Shown here: positions 1 to 7,770 of the stretch, one piece after another | How the letters are laid out: every line of letters starts with the position of its first letter | Position numbering within the stretch: the first letter of the stretch is position 1 | Source of the DNA: Pseudomonas chlororaphis | GTDB taxonomy: Bacteria; Pseudomonadota; Gammaproteobacteria; Pseudomonadales; Pseudomonadaceae | NCBI GenBank assembly: GCA_001023535.1 | Contig: CP011020.1 | Location: 1,581,001 to 1,645,000 of the forward strand | Length of the DNA stretch: 64,000 nt | Reading direction: 5' to 3' | The notes under the pieces: generated by a model | Database searches by the model: none | Told to the model about the DNA's origin: nothing | The model's input: the letters and a program-made list of their open reading frames with translations, nothing else | Program-made: the position numbers and the translations under genes

Positions 1-188
1 CCCTGGCCACCGGCAGCACCCTGTTCGAACTGGCCGGCAGCCAGGCGACACTCGCCGAACACGGCCTCGATCGTCACTGGCGCAATGCCCGCGTGCATAC
101 CCTGCACGACCCGGTGCGCTGGAAGTACCACGCGGTGGGCAACTTCTATCTCAACGACGAGAAGCCGCCATTGCGGGGGACGATCTGA
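1..188 (+). CDS. 3' end of SfnB/DszC-family acyl-CoA dehydrogenase-like flavin monooxygenase (partial)
   Basis: The gene runs in from before the window; its frame starts at base 3 and ends at a TGA at 186-188. The visible 61 residues end with a WKYHAVGNFYLNDEKPP-type tail, which I recognise from the C-terminus of the SfnB/DszC group of acyl-CoA-dehydrogenase-fold flavin monooxygenases used to desulfurise organosulfur compounds. The stop codon overlaps the ATG of the next gene by one base, so the two are translationally coupled. With the downstream LLM monooxygenase and MetQNI-like importer it forms a sulfur-starvation cluster. Substrate cannot be read from this fragment. Confidence 0.75.
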   Translation, partial: LATGSTLFELAGSQATLAEHGLDRHWRNARVHTLHDPVRWKYHAVGNFYLNDEKPPLRGTI

Positions 189-1546
189 TGGCGGCCGGCA
201 AGAAAAAGATCCTGCTCAATGCGTTCAACATGAACTGCATCGGGCACATCAACCATGGCCTGTGGACCCATCCCCAAGACACCTCGACCCAGTACAACAC
301 CCTGGAATACTGGACCGACCTGGCGCGGTTGCTTGAGCGCGGGCTCTTCGACGGGTTGTTCATCGCCGATATCGTCGGCGTCTATGACGTCTACCAGCAG
401 TCGGTGGACGTCACGCTGAAAGAGTCGATCCAGTTGCCGGTCAACGACCCGCTGCTGCTGGTCTCGGCGATGGCCGCCGTCACCCGGCACCTGGGCTTCG
501 GCCTCACCGCGAACCTGACCTACGAACCACCGTACCTGTTCGCCCGGCGCATGAGCACCCTCGACCACCTGAGTCGCGGCCGGGTGGGGTGGAACATCGT
601 CACCGGCTACCTGGACAGCGCCGCCAAGGCCATGGGCTTGAGCGCGCAAGTCGAACATGACCGGCGCTACGACCAGGCCGACGAATACCTGCAAGTGCTC
701 TACAAACTGTGGGAGGGCAGTTGGGAAGACGATGCAGTGCTCAACGACCGCGAGCAGCGGATCTACGCGCAACCTGAGAAGGTGCACAAGGTCCGACACC
801 ATGGCGAGTTCTACCAGGTCGAGGGTTATCACCTCTGCGAACCTTCGCCCCAGCGCACACCGGTGCTGTTCCAGGCCGGCAGTTCGGAGCGTGGCCTGCA
901 GTTTGCCGGACGGCATGCCGAATGCGTGTTCATCAGCGGCCAGAACAAACCGGCGACCAAGCGCCAGGTGGACAAGGTCCGCGCCAGCGCTGTCGAGGCC
1001 GGACGCAACCCAGGCGACATCAAGGTGTTCATGGGCCTGAACGTGATCGTCGGCGAAACCGAAGCCGCCGCCTGGGCCAAGCATGCCGAGTATCTGAGCT
1101 ACGCCAGCGCCGAGGCCGGGGTGGCGCACTTTTCCGCGTCCACAGGAATCGATTTTTCCGAGTACGACTTGGACGAGCCGATCCAGTACGTGAAAAGCAA
1201 CGCCATCCAGTCTGCGACCAAGACCCTGCAGAATAACGACTGGACGCGCCGCAAATTGCTCGAGCAACACGCTTTGGGCGGGCGCTACATCACCGTGGTC
1301 GGCTCGCCCGAGCAGGTGGCCGACGAGTTGGAGTCGTGGATCGCCGAAACCGGCCTCGATGGCTTCAACCTGACGCGCATCGTGACACCCCAGAGCTACG
1401 CGGACTTCATCGACCTGGTGATTCCCGAACTGCAGAAGCGCGGCGCGTACAAGACCGAATACGACCAGGGCACCCTGCGCGAAAAGCTGTTTCGCGCAGC
1501 GGCTCATTTACCCGAACAACACACTGGTTCGACCTACCGACACTGA
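188..1546 (+). CDS. LLM-class flavin-dependent monooxygenase (NtaA/SnaA/DszA/DmoA family)
   Basis: This 452-residue protein is a bacterial-luciferase-like TIM-barrel monooxygenase of the NtaA/SnaA/DszA type, which uses FMNH2 from a separate reductase to cleave C-S or C-N bonds. Family signatures are the early NCIGHINHGLW segment (about 14-24), the ARRMSTLDHLSRGRVGWNIVT stretch split around residues 116-136, and a VLFQAGSSERG motif near 226-236. Length is typical for the family. The ATG overlaps the previous stop. Its neighbours suggest a role in releasing sulfur from sulfones, sulfoxides or thioethers during sulfate limitation; the exact substrate is unknown. Confidence 0.85.
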   Translation: MAAGKKKILLNAFNMNCIGHINHGLWTHPQDTSTQYNTLEYWTDLARLLERGLFDGLFIADIVGVYDVYQQSVDVTLKESIQLPVNDPLLLVSAMAAVTRHLGFGLTANLTYEPPYLFARRMSTLDHLSRGRVGWNIVTGYLDSAAKAMGLSAQVEHDRRYDQADEYLQVLYKLWEGSWEDDAVLNDREQRIYAQPEKVHKVRHHGEFYQVEGYHLCEPSPQRTPVLFQAGSSERGLQFAGRHAECVFISGQNKPATKRQVDKVRASAVEAGRNPGDIKVFMGLNVIVGETEAAAWAKHAEYLSYASAEAGVAHFSASTGIDFSEYDLDEPIQYVKSNAIQSATKTLQNNDWTRRKLLEQHALGGRYITVVGSPEQVADELESWIAETGLDGFNLTRIVTPQSYADFIDLVIPELQKRGAYKTEYDQGTLREKLFRAAAHLPEQHTGSTYRH

Positions 1547-1548
1547 CC

Positions 1549-1685
1549 CCTGTGGCGAGGGGATTTATCCCCGTTGGGCCGCGCAGCGGTCCTTGAATCT
1601 GACGCCGCGGTACACCCGGGCTGATGGAGTTGACTGCTTTGGGGCTGCTACGCAGCCCAGCGGGGATAAATCCCCTCGCCACAAA
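1549..1685. repeat. BOX/REP-like palindromic element, 'GGGGATTTATCCCC' subfamily
   Basis: Two outer arms (start CTGTGGCGAGGGGATTTATC, end GATAAATCCCCTCGCCACA) are inverted copies. An inner pair around GGGCTGC/GCAGCCC lies between them. The same design recurs at 12018-12155 and 37183-37315. It fills the gap before the metQ-like gene and could form a long hairpin in RNA. Confidence 0.85.
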
Positions 1686-1721
1686 AACACGCACCCGACC
1701 ATGAATGACTGGAAGAACTTT

Positions 1722-2531
1722 ATGACCAAATACTCCCTTTCCTCGCCAGTCAAAGCCCTGGCCCTGACCCTCGGCCTGTTCAGCTCGGCCCTGTTCGCCG
1801 CCGATGCTCCCTTGAAGATCGGCACCACGGCCGCCTTCGCCATACCCCTGGAAGCCGCCGTCGAAGAGGCTGGCAAGCAAGGCCTGAAGGTCGAGCTGGT
1901 GGAGTTCAGCGACTGGATCGCACCGAATGTCAGCCTGGCCTCCGGTGACATCGACGTGAACTACTTCCAGCACATCCCGTTCCTGGAAAACGCCAAGGCC
2001 GCCGCCGGGTTTGACCTGGTGCCGTTTGCGCCGGGCATCATCAACAACGTCGGCCTCTACTCGAAAAAGTACAAAAGCTTCGATGAGTTGCCCGAAGGGG
2101 CGAGCGTCGCCATCGCCAACGACCCGATCAACAGCGGTCGCGGCCTGCAACTGCTGGCCAAGGCCGGGCTGATCAGCCTCAAGCCAGGGGTGGGCTACAA
2201 GGCCACCGAAGACGACATCGTGGCCAACCCGAAGAAACTGAAGATCCTCCAGGTCGAGGCCGTGCAACTGGTGCGCGCCTACGATGACGCCGACCTGGTG
2301 CAGGGCTACCCCGCCTACATCCGCCTGGCCAAGACCTTCGACGCCGGCTCGGCCCTGCTGTTCGACGGCCTGGACCACAAGGAATACGTGATTCAGTTCG
2401 TGATCCAGCCCAAGAGCCAGCATGACCCACGGCTGATCAAGTTCGTCGACATCTACCAGCATTCGCCCGTCGTCCGTGCCGCCCTCGACAAGGCCCACGG
2501 CAAGCTCTACCAGGCCGGTTGGGAAGGTTGA
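1722..2531 (+). CDS. metQ: MetQ/NlpA-family substrate-binding protein of ABC importer
   Basis: This 269-residue NlpA/MetQ-family periplasmic binding protein feeds the adjacent ATPase and permease. The N-terminus is a Sec signal ([25 protein letters not shown]) with a likely signal peptidase I site after ALFA. There is no lipobox cysteine, so unlike E. coli MetQ it is probably soluble in the periplasm. I chose the ATG at 1722 because GGAAG lies 6 bases upstream; an in-frame ATG at 1701 would add seven residues. The frame also stays open back into the repeat, which is not coding. The cargo is probably methionine or another organosulfur compound, given the monooxygenases upstream. Confidence 0.85.
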   Translation: MTKYSLSSPVKALALTLGLFSSALFAADAPLKIGTTAAFAIPLEAAVEEAGKQGLKVELVEFSDWIAPNVSLASGDIDVNYFQHIPFLENAKAAAGFDLVPFAPGIINNVGLYSKKYKSFDELPEGASVAIANDPINSGRGLQLLAKAGLISLKPGVGYKATEDDIVANPKKLKILQVEAVQLVRAYDDADLVQGYPAYIRLAKTFDAGSALLFDGLDHKEYVIQFVIQPKSQHDPRLIKFVDIYQHSPVVRAALDKAHGKLYQAGWEG

Positions 2532-2533
2532 TC

Positions 2534-3658
2534 ATGAACGCCGTCAACGCCAGGCTCCGACAGGAAGCCGCCGCGCCCCAGGGCGCCGACCCGACCGAAC
2601 TGCACCCGGACCTGAACCGCGCACACGTGCGTTTCATCGGCCTGGGCAAGACCTACACTGGCGCCCAAGGCCCGGTGGCCGCCCTGCAAGGCATCGACCT
2701 GGCGATCCAGCGCGGCGAGGTGTTCGGCATCATCGGCCGCAGTGGCGCGGGCAAGTCGTCGCTGATCCGCACCATCAATCGCCTTGAGCAGCCCACCAGC
2801 GGGCGAGTGCTGATCGACCAGGTGGACATCGGCCCATTCGATGAAGACCAGTTGGTGCAGCTGCGCCGACGGATCGGCATGATCTTCCAGCACTTCAACC
2901 TGATGTCGGCCAAGACTGTGTGGCAGAACGTCGAACTGCCGCTGAAAGTGGCCGGCGTGCCCAAGGCGCAGCGCGAGCAAAAGGTTCGTGAGCTGCTTGA
3001 GCTGGTCGGCCTGCAAGGCAAGCACCAGGCCTATCCGGCGCAGCTCTCGGGCGGGCAAAAGCAACGCGTCGGGATCGCCCGGGCCCTGGTCCATGATCCC
3101 CAGATACTGCTGTGCGACGAAGCCACCTCGGCCCTGGACCCGGAGACGACCCAGTCGATCCTCGGGCTGCTACGCGAGATCAACCAGCGCCTGGGCCTGA
3201 CCATCGTCCTGATCACCCACGAAATGGCAGTGATTCGCGAAGTCTGCGACCGGGTAGTGGTGCTCGAACAAGGACGGATCGTCGAGCAGGGACCGGTCTG
3301 GGAAGTGTTCGGCAACCCGCAACACGCGGTGAGCCGAACCCTGCTCGCGCCGTTGCAGCACGCGTTGCCCGACGAACTGAAGAGCCGTTTGCAGGCGCAA
3401 CCGGCCTCAGCCGAGGCCGCCACTGTGTTGCGCTTGCAGTTCACCGGCACGGGGCAGGACGAACCCGACCTCGCCGCCTTGTTCAGCGCCCTCGGCGGAC
3501 GGGTGCGGCTGCTCCATGGCGGCATCGAACGGATCCAGGGCCACGGGCTGGGGCAATTATTGTTGGCGGTAAGCGGCTCGTCGTGGGGCGCCGAGGAACT
3601 GCGGCAACGGGCGGGCGATTGGGCACAACAGGTGGAGGTGCTGGGCTATGTGGTTTGA
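2534..3658 (+). CDS. metN: Methionine-type ABC importer ATP-binding protein
   Basis: The 374-residue ATPase carries Walker A (GRSGAGKSS), Q-loop, the ABC signature [15 protein letters not shown] and Walker B ([12 protein letters not shown]). A C-terminal NIL-type domain of about 90 residues, as in MetN, is the regulatory ligand-binding domain of methionine importers. The ATG at 2534 follows the metQ-like stop by two bases with GGGAAGG in front of it. The gene overlaps the permease start by 11 bases. It has a longer N-terminal lead (about 30 residues) than E. coli MetN. Confidence 0.9.
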   Translation: MNAVNARLRQEAAAPQGADPTELHPDLNRAHVRFIGLGKTYTGAQGPVAALQGIDLAIQRGEVFGIIGRSGAGKSSLIRTINRLEQPTSGRVLIDQVDIGPFDEDQLVQLRRRIGMIFQHFNLMSAKTVWQNVELPLKVAGVPKAQREQKVRELLELVGLQGKHQAYPAQLSGGQKQRVGIARALVHDPQILLCDEATSALDPETTQSILGLLREINQRLGLTIVLITHEMAVIREVCDRVVVLEQGRIVEQGPVWEVFGNPQHAVSRTLLAPLQHALPDELKSRLQAQPASAEAATVLRLQFTGTGQDEPDLAALFSALGGRVRLLHGGIERIQGHGLGQLLLAVSGSSWGAEELRQRAGDWAQQVEVLGYVV

Positions 3659-4292
3659 TCGGTTATTGCAGGGCTTTATCGACACCTTCCTGATGGTGGG
3701 GGTGTCGTCGTTGATCGCATTGCTGGCGGGCATACCGCTGGCGGTGATCCTGGTGACCAGCGGCAAGGGTGGCATCTTTGAGGCGCCCGTCTTGAACAAG
3801 GCCCTGGGCGCGTTCGTGAACCTGTTCCGCTCGATCCCATTCCTGATCCTGATGGTGGCGCTGATCCCGTTCACCCGGCTGATCGTCGGCACCACGTACG
3901 GTGTCTGGGCGGCGGTGGTGCCGTTGACCATCGCCGCCACGCCGTTCTTCGCCCGCATCGCCGAGGTCAGCCTGCGGGAGGTCGACCATGGGTTGATCGA
4001 GGCGGCCCAGGCCATGGGTTGCCGGCGCTGGCACATTGTCTGGCACGTGCTGCTGCCCGAAGCACTGCCGGGCATCGTCGGCGGTTTCACCATCACTCTG
4101 GTGACCATGATCAACTCCTCGGCGATGGCCGGGGCCATCGGTGCCGGTGGCCTGGGCGACATCGCCTACCGTTACGGCTACCAGCGTTTCGACAGCCAGA
4201 TCATGCTCACGGTGATCGTTCTGCTGGTGGCGCTAGTGGCGGTGATTCAGCTCGGCGGTGACCGCCTGGCGCGGGGGCTGAACAAACGCTGA
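3648..4292 (+). CDS. metI: Methionine-type ABC importer permease
   Basis: This 214-residue membrane protein has about five transmembrane segments and the BPD_transp_1 EAA loop, visible as the segment [20 protein letters not shown] around residues 112-131. Length and ending ([11 protein letters not shown]) match MetI. It starts inside the 3' end of the ATPase gene, which indicates translational coupling. It completes the MetQ-MetN-MetI unit downstream of the two flavin monooxygenases. Confidence 0.9.
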   Translation: MWFDRLLQGFIDTFLMVGVSSLIALLAGIPLAVILVTSGKGGIFEAPVLNKALGAFVNLFRSIPFLILMVALIPFTRLIVGTTYGVWAAVVPLTIAATPFFARIAEVSLREVDHGLIEAAQAMGCRRWHIVWHVLLPEALPGIVGGFTITLVTMINSSAMAGAIGAGGLGDIAYRYGYQRFDSQIMLTVIVLLVALVAVIQLGGDRLARGLNKR

Positions 4293-4316
4293 CAGGCCGG
4301 CCCTTGCGGTAATGCT

Positions 4317-4355
4317 GTTCACTTGAGGTTTATCACGTGTCGTCCTTAAGTGAAC
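4317..4355. repeat. Inverted repeat in the metI-methyltransferase gap
   Basis: Arms GTTCACTTGAGG (4317-4328) and CCTTAAGTGAAC (4344-4355) match at 11 of 12 positions around a 15-base loop. There is no U-run after it, so it is not an evident intrinsic terminator. It is unlike the other repeat families of this window. It may be an operator or a small mobile repeat. Confidence 0.6.
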
Positions 4356-4376
4356 GGCCAGGCTGGGGATGTGCGC

Positions 4377-4382
4377 TATAGT
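4377..4382 (+). promoter_or_regulatory. Possible sigma-70 -10 element for the methyltransferase
   Basis: TATAGT preceded by GC fits a Pseudomonas -10 box 31 bases before the ATG at 4414. No convincing -35 hexamer is seen at the right distance, so this is tentative. Confidence 0.35.
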
Positions 4383-4413
4383 CCGCCCACGCTCCCTACC
4401 CAAGCCCACGACC

Positions 4414-5040
4414 ATGAAACACTCCCCCGAAGACTTGCAAGCCATCACCGCCACCACCCTGGGCAACTACAACGCCGTCGCCGAAGACTTTCGCGAAGGC
4501 ACCCGCGACCATGATGTGAGCCAGAACATCGACGCATTGCTGCGCCATATCCGGACCAGCGCACCGCTGCACATCCTGGACCTGGGTTGCGGCCCGGGCC
4601 GGGACTTGCGCGCGTTCACCGCCTTGGGCCACGTCGCGATCGGCCTGGACGGCTCAGCCGAGTTCGTCCGCATGGCACGCCAGGACAGCGGCTGCGAGGT
4701 GTGGCAACAGGACTTCCTGGAACTCGACCTGCCGGCGCAACGCTTCGACGGGATCTTCGCCAACGCCGTGCTGTTTCACGTTCCGCGACAGGAGTTGCCG
4801 CGGGTGCTCAGGCAACTGCACGCCACCCTCAAGGCTGACGGCGTGTTGTTCAGCTCCAACCCCCGGGGCGAGAATCAGGAGGGCTGGAACGGCCAGCGTT
4901 TCGGCGCCTACCACGACCTGGCGGCCTGGCGCGCGTTGCTCACCGACGCCGGCTTCGTGGAGCTGGAGCATTACTACCGACCGGCGGGACGGCCGCGCGA
5001 GCAGCAGCCGTGGTTGGCGAGTGTCTGGCGCAAGATTTGA
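4414..5040 (+). CDS. Class I SAM-dependent methyltransferase
   Basis: The 208-residue protein has a Rossmann-like methyltransferase core. The motif I segment is LDLGCGPGRDLRAF, followed by an acidic post-I residue in IGLDGSAEF and an IFANAVLFHV motif. The ending (PWLASVWRKI) is complete. I chose ATG 4414 over the in-frame ATG at 4369 because a -10-like box lies between them. It stands alone, with the inverted repeat upstream and a convergent gene downstream. The acceptor substrate cannot be told from sequence. Confidence 0.8.
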   Translation: MKHSPEDLQAITATTLGNYNAVAEDFREGTRDHDVSQNIDALLRHIRTSAPLHILDLGCGPGRDLRAFTALGHVAIGLDGSAEFVRMARQDSGCEVWQQDFLELDLPAQRFDGIFANAVLFHVPRQELPRVLRQLHATLKADGVLFSSNPRGENQEGWNGQRFGAYHDLAAWRALLTDAGFVELEHYYRPAGRPREQQPWLASVWRKI

Positions 5041-5079
5041 AGCCCAGCAATCCTCACCACAAAAGCTGCGCCCACCTCG

Positions 5080-5649
5080 CTATTGCTGCTTGCCCAACCA
5101 CTTCTGGGACAACTGCTCCAGCCGCCCGTCATCCTTGATCCGCGTCAGGGCGTTGTCCAGGCTGGCCTTGAACGCCGGGTTGCCTTTCTGGAAGGGGATC
5201 ACCAGGTGCGGCGCCGGGCCGCTCTTTTCTTCCGGCTGGAAAGACTGCGCCATCATCAGCGGGCGCTGCTGGGTTTCATCCTTTTTCGCCAACAATTGCG
5301 CATCCGGTTGACTGTAAGCGGCACTGGTGTCGAAACGTTCGGCCAGTTCCGGGGTCATTGCTATGTGGTTGATGGCAACGTCGTACTTGCCGCTCTCCAC
5401 ACCGGTCAGCAGGTCCGCAGCATCGGTGACCACGAAGTCGGCGCGTACATCGAGTTCACTGGCGAGCATCTGGCCCAGCTCCACTTCGAACCCGGTGAGC
5501 TTGCCGTCTTCCTTGAAGTTGAACGGCGCGGTATTGGCCTCCAGGGCGATGCGCAGCTCACCACGGTCGTTGATGTCATCGATCAATTCGGCATGGGCCA
5601 AAGGGCTCAAAAGGGGTAGCAGGCAGATCAGGCCAGGCAGGAAACGCAT
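5080..5649 (-). CDS. Short periplasmic amino-acid-type solute-binding protein (SBP_bac_3-like)
   Basis: The protein is 189 residues with a Sec signal (MRFLPGLICLLPLLSPLAHA). It then follows the family-3 solute-binding pattern: GELRIALEANTAPFNFKEDG, KLTGFEVELGQMLASEL and a YDVAINHIAMTPE segment. The ATG at 5649 is set by AAGGAG six bases upstream. It is about 60 residues shorter than a normal family-3 binding protein and seems to lack most of the second lobe (see findings). No permease or ATPase gene is next to it, so it may serve a distant transporter or act as a sensor-type binding protein. Confidence 0.75.
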   Translation of the reverse strand: MRFLPGLICLLPLLSPLAHAELIDDINDRGELRIALEANTAPFNFKEDGKLTGFEVELGQMLASELDVRADFVVTDAADLLTGVESGKYDVAINHIAMTPELAERFDTSAAYSQPDAQLLAKKDETQQRPLMMAQSFQPEEKSGPAPHLVIPFQKGNPAFKASLDNALTRIKDDGRLEQLSQKWLGKQQ

Positions 5650-5782
5650 GGTCACTCCTTGGTATCGATACAAGCGACGCTCGTTTCAGGCTCGCTTTGC
5701 TATGGTTGTTGCAGGCTTCGACAACGATTGGTCATGAAGTTGTCATGACCGGGCGGATTTCATGAAAAAACTGGAGAAAAAA

Positions 5783-6208
5783 ATGAAAAGCGTTATGTCT
5801 CGTGCCGCGTTGGCCGGCCTGTTGCTCGGCACTTCGATGCTGGCAACCGCCGCAACCCCTGCACCCAAGGGCGCAGAAGCATTCATCGTTTCCCCGGCCG
5901 ACGGAGCCACTGTCGCCCAGGAATTCAAGGTCCAGTTCGGCGTCAAGGGTATCGCCCTGGCCCCGGCGGGTGACGTGACCAAGAATACCGGACATCACCA
6001 TCTGCTGATCGATGTCGACCAATTGCCTGCCGCGGGCGCACCGATCCCGACCGACGCCAACCACATGCACTTCGGCAAGGCGCAGACCGAGGCCACCATC
6101 AAGCTGGCCCCGGGCAAGCACACCTTGCAGCTGGAACTGGGCGACAGTGGCCACATGCCGTTCGATCCGCCGATTGTCTCCAAGAAAATCACGGTAAACG
6201 TGAAATAA
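5783..6208 (+). CDS. DUF4399-domain periplasmic protein
   Basis: The 141-residue protein has a signal peptide (MKSVMSRAALAGLLLGTSMLATAA) and a single DUF4399 domain rich in histidine: TKNTGHHHLLIDVDQLP and DANHMHFGKAQTEATI. The start at 5783 is favoured by GGAG six bases upstream; an ATG at 5762 in the same frame has a poor ribosome site. Function of the family is unknown. The conserved histidines could bind metal, which is my inference. A strong terminator follows. Confidence 0.8.
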   Translation: MKSVMSRAALAGLLLGTSMLATAATPAPKGAEAFIVSPADGATVAQEFKVQFGVKGIALAPAGDVTKNTGHHHLLIDVDQLPAAGAPIPTDANHMHFGKAQTEATIKLAPGKHTLQLELGDSGHMPFDPPIVSKKITVNVK

Positions 6209-6235
6209 CACCGCCTGGGGTGACGGAACATAGGC

Positions 6236-6264
6236 CCTTGTGGGAGCAAGCCCGCTCCCACAGG
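6236..6264. repeat. Single REP-like hairpin
   Basis: A compact palindrome with arms TGTGGGAGC and GCTCCCACA in the DUF4399-serA gap. It is a lone half of the 'GTGGGAGCGAGC' repeat family. Confidence 0.7.
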
Positions 6265-6284
6265 TGCAGCAGCATGTCAGGCAC

Positions 6285-6317
6285 AAAAAACGGGAGCCTT
6301 TTCGGGCTCCCGTTTTT
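6285..6317. terminator. Bidirectional rho-independent terminator
   Basis: A stem GGGAGCC/GGCTCCC with a TTTTC loop is flanked by A6 on the left and T5 on the right. It can therefore end both the rightward DUF4399 transcript and the leftward serA transcript. Confidence 0.9.
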
Positions 6318-6339
6318 CATTGCCAGCCAGCCTCGCGGC

Positions 6340-7569
6340 TTAGAACAGCACGCGGGACCGAATGGTGCCCTTGATGTGCTGCAGCTTCTCTTGCGCCAGG
6401 TCCGAGTATTCGGCGTCGACGTCGATCACGACGTAGCCGACCTTCTCGTTGGTCTGCAGGAACTGACCGGAAATGTTGATGCCGTTTTCGGCGAAGACCT
6501 TGTTGATCTCGCTCATCACACCCGGGATGTTCTCGTGGATGTGCAACAGGCGGTGCTTGCCAGGGTGAGCCGGCAGGGCCACTTCCGGGAAATTCACGGA
6601 CGATACCGAAGTACCGTTGTCGCTGTACTTGACCAGTTTTTCCGCCACTTCCAGGCCGATGTTGGCTTGGGCTTCAGCGGTGGAGCCACCGATGTGCGGG
6701 GTCAGGATCACGTTGTCCAGGCCACGCAGCGGGCTTTCGAAGATGTCGTCGTTGGAGCGCGGCTCCACCGGGAAAACGTCGATGGCGGCGCCGATCAGGT
6801 GCTTGTCCTTGATCGCTTCGGCCAGGGCTTCGAGCCTGACCACGGTGCCACGGGCGGCGTTGATCAGGATCCCGCCCTTCTTGATGGCGCGGATTTCCTT
6901 CTCGCCGATCATCCACTGGGTGGCAGCGGTTTCCGGCACGTGCAGGGTCACGATATCGGACATGCCCAGCAGCTCGTGCAGGTCATTGACCTGGGTGGCG
7001 TTGCCCAGTGGCAGCTTGGTCACGGTGTCGTAGAAGTAGACCTGCATGCCCAGGCCCTCGGCCAGGACCGACAGTTGGGTGCCGATCGAGCCGTAGCCGA
7101 CGATCCCCAGCTTCTTGCCGCGGATTTCAAAGGAGTTGGCCGCACTCTTGATCCAGCCGCCACGGTGGCAGGATGCGTTCTTCTCGGGGATACCGCGCAA
7201 CAGCAGGATCGCTTCGGCCAGCACCAGTTCGGCAACGGAACGGGTGTTGGAGTACGGTGCGTTGAACACCGCGATGCCGCGCTCGCGCGCCGCGTCGAGG
7301 TCGACCTGGTTGGTGCCGATGCAGAAGCAGCCGACCGCGACCAGTTTCTTGGCGTGGTCGAAGATCTCTTCGGTCAATTGGGTACGGGAGCGAATGCCGA
7401 TGAAGTGAGCATCGGCGATCTTTTCCTTGAGCTGGGCTTCCGGCAGAGAACTGGTGATGTACTCAATGCTGGTGTAGCCCGCCGACTTGAGGACGTCGAC
7501 AGCCGATTGGTGGACGCCTTCGAGAAGAAGGAACTTGATCTTGCTCTTATCGAGAGAAGTCTTGCTCAT
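6340..7569 (-). CDS. serA: D-3-phosphoglycerate dehydrogenase
   Basis: This 409-residue enzyme starts L-serine synthesis by oxidising 3-phosphoglycerate to 3-phosphohydroxypyruvate with NAD. It has a catalytic domain split by a Rossmann domain (LGIVGYGSIGTQ), the active-site arginine region INAARGTVVRLEAL and the histidine in ILTPHIGGSTAEA. A C-terminal ACT domain (HRLLHIHENIPGVMSEINK) gives serine feedback. Length matches E. coli SerA. I placed the start at MSKTSLDKSKIKF; upstream in-frame sequence is promoter DNA. The divergent neighbour is D-2-hydroxyglutarate dehydrogenase, which fits the known SerA side reaction reducing 2-oxoglutarate to D-2-hydroxyglutarate. Confidence 0.95.
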   Translation of the reverse strand: MSKTSLDKSKIKFLLLEGVHQSAVDVLKSAGYTSIEYITSSLPEAQLKEKIADAHFIGIRSRTQLTEEIFDHAKKLVAVGCFCIGTNQVDLDAARERGIAVFNAPYSNTRSVAELVLAEAILLLRGIPEKNASCHRGGWIKSAANSFEIRGKKLGIVGYGSIGTQLSVLAEGLGMQVYFYDTVTKLPLGNATQVNDLHELLGMSDIVTLHVPETAATQWMIGEKEIRAIKKGGILINAARGTVVRLEALAEAIKDKHLIGAAIDVFPVEPRSNDDIFESPLRGLDNVILTPHIGGSTAEAQANIGLEVAEKLVKYSDNGTSVSSVNFPEVALPAHPGKHRLLHIHENIPGVMSEINKVFAENGINISGQFLQTNEKVGYVVIDVDAEYSDLAQEKLQHIKGTIRSRVLF

Positions 7570-7684
7570 CTGCGTAACCTGTGTCCCGGAGAAAAATGGC
7601 AGGGAAATGGGCAACGTCAGGCTGCCCACACGGCGTAGTCGCCGGCCCGCAGCGTGGCCTGTTAGAACGCCTCTGCGGGGGGCG

Positions 7685-7696
7685 TATGCTAGCATA
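7685..7696. promoter_or_regulatory. Perfect 12-bp palindrome in the serA / D2HGDH divergent promoter
   Basis: TATGCTAGCATA reads the same on both strands, 116 bases before the serA ATG and 75 before the divergent gene. It contains TATGCT/TAGCAT, which could be a -10 box in either direction. Role as promoter or operator is inference. Confidence 0.45.
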
Positions 7697-7770
7697 TGCG
7701 ACCTTCAAACACTCATTCTGCGACGTGAAGCGTCTTCAGGGTGACCATGAATTGTTCGAGAGTTCTGTCG

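Noticed and set aside
146..1507. 453-codon frame on the minus strand opposite the LLM monooxygenase
   Set aside because: It mirrors a well-supported gene, has no family motif and arises from GC-rich codon bias.
1593..1721. Longer N-terminus for the MetQ-like protein
   Set aside because: It would translate the palindromic repeat; the signal peptide and ribosome site support the start at 1722.
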